Assembly (NCBI GenBank): GCA_002441865.1
Contig: DJNY01000062.1
Span: forward strand, 1-5,620
Direction: 5' to 3'
DNA length: 5,620 nucleotides
DNA from: Lachnospiraceae bacterium UBA6452
GTDB lineage: Bacteria > Bacillota > Clostridia > Lachnospirales > Lachnospiraceae
The notes under the pieces are model-generated. The model searched no databases. It was given only the letters and a program-made list of their open reading frames with translations, and was not told the origin of the DNA. Positions within the stretch are counted from its first letter, which is position 1. Every line of letters starts with the position of its first letter. Shown piece after piece: positions 1 through 5,545 of this stretch. The position numbers and the translations under genes are program-made.

Positions 1-25
1 ACAAAAACTTTACCCTACGATTGTT

Positions 26-622
26 TTATTCGGCATCTTTCTGATCGCCTGCATAATAATCTTCAAACAGCTTGTTGACTACAGAACGGGTATCCTGTGA
101 GATCTGTGGCAGTTCTTTGCCCCAGGTCTTAGTTGCCTGCTTGAAACCTTTTTCAAACGCTGCCTGCATCTCTTTCATCTTATCCATATCACCGCCGGAA
201 AGAGCTTTTGCGAAGTCAAAGATACGTTCTGAGGTCTGCTTCACACCCCAGTAACCGTCTTCTGCGATATCTGCCTGCGCCTGTGCCTTTGTCTGGGCAT
301 CTACCGTGAAGTTACCGCTTGCTAAAAACTTCCACATATCATTGGCTTTTCCGTAAGCACTTCCCTGCTTGGAGATCATCTGCTGTACAAGCTGCTGCAG
401 CTGCTGTGTGCGTGCCTCTGCATCTGCCTTGAGCTGGCTGACGATTGCTTCGTTTTTCTGCTTTGTTGTAACCGTATCTGTCTTTTTGGCATCTTTGGAC
501 GGTTCATATACTGCAGATACTTCTGTCTGCTTTCCTTCTGTTTCCGTTGCGGCTGTTTTCTGCTCTGTGCTCTTATAAGCAGCATAGGTACTTGTCTGAT
601 TTGAAATTCCGTTTACATTCAT
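26..622 (-). CDS. DUF5610-like protein, probable flagellar-regulon member
   Basis: A 198-aa soluble protein with no signal peptide or membrane segment. Residues 1-50 are low-complexity (Ser, Thr, Lys, Gln, Glu), and 53-83 is a Gln/Lys-rich predicted helix that may form a coiled coil. The conserved part is 118-190, with EDGYWGVKQTSERIFDFA at 121-138 and an aromatic/charged helix around FEKGFKQATKTWGKELP. I recognise this pattern from memory as the DUF5610 family, sometimes labelled 'hydrogenase-4 component G'. That label is not a reliable function, and no hydrogenase genes are here. The start is fixed by AAGGAGG (631-637) eight bases before ATG. A SigD-type promoter lies just upstream, so I infer expression together with flagellar or chemotaxis genes. 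The molecular role is unknown. The stop lies 25 bases from the window edge, so no terminator can be judged. Confidence 0.85.
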   Translation of the reverse strand: MNVNGISNQTSTYAAYKSTEQKTAATETEGKQTEVSAVYEPSKDAKKTDTVTTKQKNEAIVSQLKADAEARTQQLQQLVQQMISKQGSAYGKANDMWKFLASGNFTVDAQTKAQAQADIAEDGYWGVKQTSERIFDFAKALSGGDMDKMKEMQAAFEKGFKQATKTWGKELPQISQDTRSVVNKLFEDYYAGDQKDAE

Positions 623-684
623 TATAATATCCTCCTTGATCTGCTCAAACGACTACCTTGACACTATTCCTAGTTCTGTAAATA

Positions 685-712
685 ATATCGGCTTCTTTAC
701 CTGTTTTATTTA
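685..712 (-). promoter_or_regulatory. SigD (sigma-28)-type promoter for the DUF5610-like gene
   Basis: Read on the minus strand, GCCGATAT (692-685) matches the Bacillus SigD -10 consensus at all eight bases. TAAA (712-709) lies 16 bases upstream, where the usual spacing is about 15. The predicted start of transcription is near 677, giving a leader of roughly 55 nt before ATG at 622. No good SigA promoter is visible in the 107-bp gap, which suggests dedicated flagellar-sigma control. Confidence 0.7.
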
Positions 713-729
713 GAAATATTTTGCATTTT

Positions 730-2796
730 TTATTTTTCATTGTTTAAAAGAAAATACTCCATGGAATCGATCCGCTGAAATACAGCAGAGCTGACTGCCT
801 CATACTGTCCTTCCGCGCCCTGGATCTCATGTGTCTCTGTTCCGATATTTTCTCCGCACGCCCACAGTGAACCATCTGCCTTCTGTATCACAGTGTTGTT
901 GTACTGCAGGGGATAGAAACCTTCATACTCCGCTATTGTTTCATAGGTTGGATCCAGTCCCAGATCTCCTGTCCATACCATTACCGCATTTTCTGCAACG
1001 CAGACAGGCTCTCCAATCACTGTCCGGTCTGCAATACCGCAATTTCCCGCACTGTTGTAGCCCCATGTCCAGACTGTTCCATCCGAAAGCAGTGCTGCAT
1101 GATGAAACCAGCCACCGGTAATAACCACTGCATTTTCCAGAATCTGCTTTGGCTTTTCTATAAAATACACATCTGATGACTGATATCCGCCATTGATATA
1201 AACAGTTCCCCATGTCCAGACCGTTCCATCCTCTTTAAGTGCCACCACATCATCTCTTCCGCAGACGGCATATGTTACATCTTCCATAAGCAGATATGGT
1301 GTACTGATCGCATAATGTTCTCCATCCAAATACATTTCCCAGTCAAAGCTGTCATACTGCTGTAATGCCCCGCCTCCTGCATTTCCGACACCATACAGTT
1401 TATGATCCTCCGTCAGAAAGACCATAAATCCTTTCTGCGAAAAATCTACATGGATCACATGCTCCGCTATTTTTACCGGGTCATTATAAAACCCATAGTC
1501 CTGCGTATTTTGCGCTAACTGTCCGTAATTATTTCTGCCTTCTCCCCATAATGTGTTCGCCGCATCAATTTTATATAAATTGGATGCATCACCGACGTTT
1601 CTGATATACGCTGCCCCTTTGCTTTCCGCTAAGATCGTCTGTGCGTCCGGTTCAGACTGCGCATCCGTTTCCGTTTTTTCTTCCGCATCTGTCTCCGTTT
1701 TTTCCTGCTTCTCCGAAACAACCGTTTCATTCACAGGATCCGGCTGTTTTTCCTCCGGATCTGTCAACAGACAGACTGCAAGAGAAGCACAGACAAGCAG
1801 CACCGCACCCATGAGCAGAAAAGACGGTTTTCGATACCGCATGATATTTTTGATCCTTTGTTTTGGATTTCCCTCGCCAAAGGATAATCCGCCGCCGGCA
1901 ATCATCTGCCTGCCTGTTGCCAGATGTAACAAAGAAGCTGAATACTCTGCCCGGATATCTCTGTCCATCTGTTTTATAACTGCCTCATCACAGCTCATTT
2001 CCATGTCATTTCCCGCAAGTATATAGGCGATCCATACAAGCGGATTAAACCAGTGCAGACATAATGCCAGAAAAGCTGCCAGCTTTATGATATGATCCAG
2101 CCGTTTTATATGATGCTTCTCATGTAATATGATATATTCCCTTTCCTGCGGTGTAAGTGAGGATGGCAGATAAATCCGTGGTCTGAAAATGCCCAGACAG
2201 AACGGAACCGCTATTTCATCACATAAAAAGACCCTATTCTGTATCTGCAAAGATGCCCTTGTCTTTTTGCGCAGTCGGATCATAGAAAACATATTGACGC
2301 CCAAAAGAAGTAAAACACCAATCACCCATACAAGATACAACGCTCCGAGAATCCGATTTTCTTTCTTTGAAAGCTCCGTTTTCCAACTGTTTGCAGCATT
2401 TTGACTGGCTCTTGATTCCGTTACCTCTGGCATAGCTGTTTCTGTTTTCTGAGACACAGAACCTTCCTTTTGCACATCCATATCCGTTTCTGCCCCGCTC
2501 CGATCCAAAGTCGGTGCGTCTGCTATTCCATCATATACCGCAAGCTGTACCTGCTCCGCTTTTTCCACCGGCTCCGATAGCAGCCTAAACGCAGAAAAGC
2601 CGGAAGAAATGGATATCGGGCAAAGCAGTCTGAACAACACAATTCCCCATAATGCATAAGAAAATATTTTAGGGGCTCTGCGCAGCAGAACTCTTACTGC
2701 GATCAACACAACAATGATCATCCCCGCTGTAATGCTTCTGTTAAACAGCTTTACAAGAAATACATCTGAATAGGATGTTCCAAACCATTGCAGCAT
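730..2796 (-). CDS. BlaR1/MecR1-type M56 metalloprotease fused to an RCC1-like beta-propeller
   Basis: A 688-aa membrane protein and predicted sensor-protease partner of the BlaI-type repressor just upstream. Hydrophobic segments lie near residues 21-38, 44-63, 149-173, 237-261 and 326-344. The M56 zinc site is HEKHH (225-229), with the downstream acidic ligand in CDEAV (E271) and the family block HWFNPLVW between them. In BlaR1 the part after the last membrane helix is an extracellular penicillin-binding sensor. Here it is a charged linker (345-390) and then repeats of RCC1 type: LWGEGRNNYGQL (416-427), LYGVGNAGGGAL (467-478), LKEDGTVWTWG (520-530), LSDGTVWTWGYNSAGNCG (570-587) and KADGSLWACGEN (639-650). 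No SxxK/KTG penicillin-binding pattern is seen. The TM2-TM3 loop is long (about 85 residues). Start: the ATG at 2796 has AAAAGGGG about eight bases upstream. A GTG at 2805, overlapping the repressor stop by 4 nt, is the alternative (+3 aa). The ligand is unknown. Confidence 0.9.
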   Translation of the reverse strand: MLQWFGTSYSDVFLVKLFNRSITAGMIIVVLIAVRVLLRRAPKIFSYALWGIVLFRLLCPISISSGFSAFRLLSEPVEKAEQVQLAVYDGIADAPTLDRSGAETDMDVQKEGSVSQKTETAMPEVTESRASQNAANSWKTELSKKENRILGALYLVWVIGVLLLLGVNMFSMIRLRKKTRASLQIQNRVFLCDEIAVPFCLGIFRPRIYLPSSLTPQEREYIILHEKHHIKRLDHIIKLAAFLALCLHWFNPLVWIAYILAGNDMEMSCDEAVIKQMDRDIRAEYSASLLHLATGRQMIAGGGLSFGEGNPKQRIKNIMRYRKPSFLLMGAVLLVCASLAVCLLTDPEEKQPDPVNETVVSEKQEKTETDAEEKTETDAQSEPDAQTILAESKGAAYIRNVGDASNLYKIDAANTLWGEGRNNYGQLAQNTQDYGFYNDPVKIAEHVIHVDFSQKGFMVFLTEDHKLYGVGNAGGGALQQYDSFDWEMYLDGEHYAISTPYLLMEDVTYAVCGRDDVVALKEDGTVWTWGTVYINGGYQSSDVYFIEKPKQILENAVVITGGWFHHAALLSDGTVWTWGYNSAGNCGIADRTVIGEPVCVAENAVMVWTGDLGLDPTYETIAEYEGFYPLQYNNTVIQKADGSLWACGENIGTETHEIQGAEGQYEAVSSAVFQRIDSMEYFLLNNEK
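1661..1708 (-). repeat. Two 24-bp tandem repeats encoding the acidic linker
   Basis: Two adjacent 24-bp units (1661-1684 and 1685-1708) agree at 20 of 24 positions. They encode a duplicated Glu-Lys-Thr-Glu-Thr-Asp-Ala motif in the linker between the last membrane helix and the propeller of the M56 protein. The repeat is in frame and probably varies linker length without harming either domain. Confidence 0.7.
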
Positions 2797-2801
2797 ATGC
2801 G

Positions 2802-3161
2802 TCACCCCTTTTTCCCATTTATAATATCCATAATTTCTGCAATCTCTTTATCCGAAAGCTGCTTTCTGGAAGTGAATGCAGCTATAAAAGCCGGCAAGGA
2901 ACCACGAAATGCTTCTTCTACAAACTCCTCTCCCTGCATTCCATAATATTCTTCTCTGCTTAACACAGATGAAACAACCCCCTTTACATTTTGAAAAATA
3001 CCTTTTTCACACAGCTTCCGCAGTACGTTATAGGTCGTTGGTCGTTTCCAGTTCAGTTCCCGGCTGCAGATTTCCGCAAGCTCTCTCGACCCGATCGGCT
3101 CATTCACCCAGATGATCTCTGCAAAATGTGTTTCCACCAATCCAAGCTTAGCATCTCCCAT
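2802..3161 (-). CDS. BlaI/MecI-family transcriptional repressor
   Basis: A 119-aa winged-helix repressor. The N-terminal half carries the DNA-binding fold typical of the family: AEIIWVNEPIGSRELAEIC (14-32), then the recognition helix region NWKRPTTYNVLRKLCEKGIF (37-56) and the wing (GVVSSVLSREEYY). The C-terminal half (77-113, FVEEAFRGSLPAFIAAF) matches the dimerisation part that contains the cleavage region in BlaI/MecI. The frame is open upstream to 3263, but ATG at 3161 is the right start. It has AGGAGG (3170-3175) at eight bases, gives the normal family length, and begins with the usual sequence, whereas the longer form would start upstream of the predicted promoter. It is followed at once by the M56 protease gene (GTGA overlap or 5-nt gap), the standard blaI-blaR1 order. 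It is probably autoregulated through the palindrome in its promoter. Confidence 0.93.
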   Translation of the reverse strand: MGDAKLGLVETHFAEIIWVNEPIGSRELAEICSRELNWKRPTTYNVLRKLCEKGIFQNVKGVVSSVLSREEYYGMQGEEFVEEAFRGSLPAFIAAFTSRKQLSDKEIAEIMDIINGKKG

Positions 3162-3198
3162 ATATTTTTCCTCCTGTTTATTATCAATGAACAGTTTT

Positions 3199-3227
3199 AG
3201 TTTATTCTGAATAAACAGCTCTGTCAA
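3199..3227 (-). promoter_or_regulatory. SigA-type promoter of the repressor-protease operon
   Basis: On the minus strand a perfect -35 TTGACA (3227-3222) is followed after 17 bases by TAAACT (3204-3199, 4 of 6 matches to TATAAT). Transcription would begin near 3192, about 30 nt before the ATG at 3161. This places the promoter inside the longer reading frame and supports the shorter start of the repressor. Confidence 0.75.
3200..3216. promoter_or_regulatory. Probable BlaI-type operator (17-bp perfect palindrome)
   Basis: GTTTATTCTGAATAAAC is an 8-bp perfect inverted repeat around one central base. It covers the -10 and most of the spacer of the repressor promoter, exactly where an autoregulator would block RNA polymerase. 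It does not resemble the staphylococcal TACA/TGTA bla box, so assignment to this repressor rests on position and symmetry. A wider, differently centred pair AACAGTT/AACTGTT (3190-3196, 3226-3232) flanks it. Confidence 0.6.
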
Positions 3228-3250
3228 CTGTTTTCTTTCTGCGTTCTTTT

Positions 3251-3279
3251 TTGACTTTTTCACACTTGTATGCTACACT
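3251..3279 (+). promoter_or_regulatory. Promoter of the FNT channel gene (extended -10)
   Basis: TTGACT (3251-3256), a 17-base spacer, then TACACT (3274-3279) preceded by TGC, giving an extended -10 (TGn). The predicted start is near 3286, which leaves a leader of about 95 nt. Its -35 lies 23 bp from the -35 of the divergent repressor promoter, so the two promoters are back to back. Confidence 0.6.
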
Positions 3280-3291
3280 ATCAGTCGTGTA
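3274..3291. promoter_or_regulatory. Dyad over the FNT promoter -10 and start site
   Basis: TACACTATCAGTCGTGTA has 5-bp perfect arms (TACAC/GTGTA) and an 8-base spacer. It overlaps the -10 and the expected transcription start of the channel gene, a typical repressor position. It differs from the palindrome at 3200-3216, so the same regulator need not bind both. The adjoining TGTATACA is also self-complementary. Confidence 0.35.
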
Positions 3292-3315
3292 TACAATATA
3301 CATCTGATGAAAATC

Positions 3316-3359
3316 GTGGAACTTATGACTAAAATTTATCATACAAAATATCATTCCAC
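3316..3359 (+). other. Inverted repeat in the FNT leader
   Basis: GTGGAA (3316-3321) pairs with TTCCAC (3354-3359), and a weaker TATGA/TCATA pair lies inside. The 3' arm ends two bases before the GAAGGGAG ribosome site, so a hairpin could affect access to it. The stem is short and AT-rich around it. This is only a possible leader structure. Confidence 0.25.
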
Positions 3360-3380
3360 AGAAGGGAGACTTATAGAAAA

Positions 3381-4238
3381 ATGAACGAACAAAATGTAAC
3401 TGCCGGTTTTAATGCTCCGGCCTCGCTTGTGCAGGCAAAGATCTCGGAGGGAAAAGCCAAAACAGAAATGCCTGTCTGGAAAGTACTGCTGCTCGGTATT
3501 TTTGCTGGTATGTTTATCGCTTTCGGTGCATCCTCCAGCAGTCTTGCCATCCATGCCATTGAAAATCCGGGTGTAGCAAAACTGATCGCCGGTCTGATCT
3601 TCCCGGTCGGACTGATGATGATCGTATTCGTCGGCGGCGAGCTTTTTACCGGAGACTGCATGATGCTGATGGGCAATCTGCATAAGAAATACAATGCACT
3701 TTCCATGATCCGTGTGCTTGTGCTTGTTTATCTCAGCAACCTGGTCGGTTCCGTGATCATTGCAGCACTTGTTTACTTCAGTGGTCAGCTTGATATGTCC
3801 GCTGGACTTTTAGGTGCTTTTACGATCAAGATCGCCTATGGAAAGGTCACACTTCCTTTCTCACGCGCTCTGTTTTCCGGTATCTTATGTAATATCTTAG
3901 TCTGTGTAGCAGTTCTGATGGCAGGCGCTGCCAAGGATATCGCCGGCAAGGTATTTGCGATCCTGTTCCCGATCATGGCATTTGTCATCGGCGGATACGA
4001 ACACTGCGTTGCCAATATGTATTATATTCCTGCCGGTCTTATGGCACTTTCCAATGATACATACAAACAGGCTGCCATGAACGCATACGGCTATACAGAG
4101 GCGCAGCTTGCTGCACTCAGTCTGAAAGGCTTCTTTATCAATAACCTGATCCCTGTTACGATCGGTAATATCATCGGTGGTATGATCTTTGTCAGCATTC
4201 CGCTGTATCTGATCCATAAAAAAGCCGTTCATAACTAA
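3381..4238 (+). CDS. Formate/nitrite transporter (FNT) family channel
   Basis: A 285-aa inner-membrane protein of the FocA/NirC/HSC family, which forms pentameric channels for small monovalent anions such as formate, nitrite or hydrosulfide. Six membrane segments fit at about 33-55, 66-100 (broken), 107-134, 158-183, 188-220 (broken) and 252-278. Family signatures are all present: GGELFTGD (85-92, the omega-loop with T90), CNILVC (170-175), the central-pore block GYEHCVANMY with H208 and N212, and NNLIPVTIGNIIGG (254-267). Length is normal. The start has GAAGGGAG at 3361-3368, 12 bases from ATG, slightly long. The gene is monocistronic: its own promoter lies upstream and an intrinsic terminator follows. 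Substrate cannot be read from the sequence. Formate export or import is the likeliest role in a fermenting Lachnospiraceae, but no pyruvate formate-lyase, nitrite reductase or sulfite reductase gene is in view. Confidence 0.93.
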   Translation: MNEQNVTAGFNAPASLVQAKISEGKAKTEMPVWKVLLLGIFAGMFIAFGASSSSLAIHAIENPGVAKLIAGLIFPVGLMMIVFVGGELFTGDCMMLMGNLHKKYNALSMIRVLVLVYLSNLVGSVIIAALVYFSGQLDMSAGLLGAFTIKIAYGKVTLPFSRALFSGILCNILVCVAVLMAGAAKDIAGKVFAILFPIMAFVIGGYEHCVANMYYIPAGLMALSNDTYKQAAMNAYGYTEAQLAALSLKGFFINNLIPVTIGNIIGGMIFVSIPLYLIHKKAVHN

Positions 4239-4249
4239 TAAGATAAGGC

Positions 4250-4293
4250 AAGGGATGTAACAGCATTTTGAAATACTATTACATCCCTTTTTT
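4250..4293 (+). terminator. Intrinsic terminator of the FNT gene
   Basis: An 11-bp perfect stem, AAGGGATGTAA (4250-4260) with TTACATCCCTT (4279-4289), is followed by a run of six T (4288-4293). The loop can extend the stem further (AG/CT and ATT/AAT pairs with one mismatch). It begins 11 bases after the stop codon. No T-run follows on the minus strand, so it acts in the plus direction only. Confidence 0.9.
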
Positions 4294-4300
4294 GTTATGG

Positions 4301-4381
4301 CGACGAGGAAAATGCATGCATTTATGCAGTGCATTTGACGACCGCTAATCAGAGCGAGATTCGCAGAGCGTATCTCGTCTC
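4301..4381. other. Compact structured non-coding element between direct repeats
   Basis: These 81 bp contain two hairpins. AAATGCA...TGCATTT (4310-4316 with 4330-4336) is one. The other is GAG-CGAGAT-T-CGC-AGA-GCG-T-ATCTCG-T-CTC (4352-4381), which folds almost end to end. The ends carry GACGAG (4302-4307) and CTCGTC (4374-4379), an inverted pair. TGTTATGG flanks both sides (4293-4300 and 4382-4389). It is more GC-rich than the DNA around it. No reading frame, promoter or known RNA family is recognised. It may be a MITE-like insertion or a small structured RNA. Confidence 0.45.
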
Positions 4382-4464
4382 TGTTATGGTACCCTTCGGT
4401 CTGTTTTGCATTGTGCTGTCACTTTTGGTTTTTATATACCGTTCTACAGTCTTTTTCATTCTTT

Positions 4465-4505
4465 GCATCGAAAACGTATGAATATAGTTTCTCGATGCCT
4501 TTTTT
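4465..4505 (+). terminator. Terminator-like hairpin, second after the FNT gene
   Basis: GCATCGA-AAAC (4465-4475) pairs with GTTT-C-TCGATGC (4487-4498), 11 pairs with one bulge, followed by C and six T (4500-4505). Its form and direction match an intrinsic terminator on the plus strand, but no gene or promoter lies between it and the FNT terminator. It could back up that terminator or end an unrecognised small RNA. Confidence 0.5.
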
Positions 4506-4705
4506 GTCTATTATTGCATTTCAGCGAATGTTTTTAATTAAATCAGGAAATTCCGATGCCTTTTAGTGCTGTTATGGCATTATTTTGAAAGTATTTAAGA
4601 GAAATTCAGATTTTCGATGCTTTTTGTTTTGGTTTTTGCCTAAATTAGGGGCAGAAATGCATCGGAAAAGATTAGTTGAGACAGATTCGATGCTTCGATG
4701 TCTTT
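4465..4705 (+). repeat. Degenerate ~61-bp array of GCAT...CGATGC-T-run units
   Basis: CGATGC occurs at 4493, 4554, 4615 and 4688 (steps of 61, 61 and 73 bp), each time leading into a T-rich stretch. Each is preceded by GCAT or GCATCG (4465, 4516, 4577, 4659), so every unit can form an inverted repeat with a T-tail. The 4493 and 4554 units agree at about 36 of 61 aligned positions without gaps. No coding content is seen. Apart from this array and the element at 4301-4381, I see nothing in the 4294-4713 gap. Confidence 0.5.
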
Positions 4706-4713
4706 TGTAGCCA

Positions 4714-5517
4714 TCATAATAGTGCATTAATAACAGCCTGAATCTCATCCGTCCCCAATGGGCAGATTGACGATTCCTCTGTAACAAACAAATTGACACC
4801 AAAAACAATTCCACTTCTCAGGTATTCCTTCTGCTTTTCTACTGCATGCTTGACGTAAGTTCTATCATCCATCATTCCTCGATGTTCCCAGTACAGCTCC
4901 CTACGTCTTCTTACATCAAGCAACGTGAAGTCCGGATGAACAATTATCCCATTCGACAGCTTAAGAGGGCATTCATACTTGTAAGGAATTTTATTTTTCT
5001 TTAGCGCATTTGCAATATTAAGTTCAGATTTAGACCTTACATGTTCCCCATTATCCGTAACGAATATTGGAAGATCTTCCTGTATTCTCTTCGCCTTATA
5101 AGGTTCTGACTTCCATATTTCTATATATGCATCATCTGTAATGTCCACTGGATTAATATATTTTCGATACTTCTGAGGATACTTTCCATAAAGTCCTTTT
5201 AATGCATCCGCCTCTGATACTGCGTTTTCCACGGTATTTTTAAGGAACTTCTCTAATACAATTGTTTCTTTTTTTATCTGATTTAGAACTTCTTGTAAGT
5301 ATTTTTTCTGAAGATAGATTTTAATTTTTGTCTCTTCTTTCTTGGATATGTACTTACCACTTTTTTCTTTCGCATCCATTCGCAGATAGAACTGTACTCG
5401 ATTTCCAGACTGCAAGATGTGAATTTTTCCTTCTGGATACTTCTGCACTGCTTTTTCTATATGCTTCTCTAAAATGCGAAGTTCCCCCAGCCTTCTTTCT
5501 GCTTCTTCATAAAGCAT
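4714..5517 (-). CDS. PD-(D/E)XK nuclease-like protein
   Basis: A 267-aa predicted cytoplasmic protein. Residues 1-110 are mostly charged helix; the stretch PEGKIHILQSGNRVQFYLR (28-46) and the following lysine-rich helix fit the N-terminal part of a common Firmicutes family usually left hypothetical. The C-terminal half has the nuclease core order: a conserved Glu in SELNIANAL (E165), then HPDF (D196) after a beta strand, then YWEHRG (E211), then a helix with YVKHAVEKQKEYL and a final strand (GVNLFVTEE). The classical E-x-K reads E-H-R here, with candidate lysines (K223, K228, K230) in the next helix, so activity is uncertain. DNA cleavage or repair is inferred only from the fold. The annotated ATG has no ribosome site close by; GGGAGGT (5553-5559) lies 35 bases upstream and is better placed for the in-frame ACG at 5544. 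No terminator is evident. Confidence 0.75.
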   Translation of the reverse strand: MLYEEAERRLGELRILEKHIEKAVQKYPEGKIHILQSGNRVQFYLRMDAKEKSGKYISKKEETKIKIYLQKKYLQEVLNQIKKETIVLEKFLKNTVENAVSEADALKGLYGKYPQKYRKYINPVDITDDAYIEIWKSEPYKAKRIQEDLPIFVTDNGEHVRSKSELNIANALKKNKIPYKYECPLKLSNGIIVHPDFTLLDVRRRRELYWEHRGMMDDRTYVKHAVEKQKEYLRSGIVFGVNLFVTEESSICPLGTDEIQAVINALL

Positions 5518-5545
5518 TGTTGGTTTTAAAAATAATTTTTTCGTG

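Noticed and set aside
1553..2026. 157-aa plus-strand frame
   Set aside because: Fully antisense to the M56 protein gene, serine/cysteine-rich mirror composition, no ribosome site or family likeness.
3162..3263. N-terminal extension of the repressor to 153 aa
   Set aside because: The extension covers the predicted promoter and palindrome, lacks the family pattern, and ATG 3161 has an ideal AGGAGG.
3351..3706. 110- and 111-aa minus-strand frames opposite the start of the FNT gene
   Set aside because: Antisense to a well-supported coding region, no ribosome site, no recognisable domain.
3897..4334. 145-aa minus-strand frame opposite the end of the FNT gene
   Set aside because: Shadow frame that runs through the strong FNT terminator, with no family likeness.
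4335..4363. TTGACG as a -35 for a small RNA
   Set aside because: No acceptable -10 at 16-18 bases downstream.
4294..4713. CRISPR array
   Set aside because: Repeats are only about 6-11 bp conserved, uneven in spacing (61, 61, 73) and strongly diverged; no cas genes.
4572..4814. 80-aa minus-strand frame
   Set aside because: Overlaps the end of the nuclease-like gene out of frame and runs into the repeat array; composition is not protein-like.
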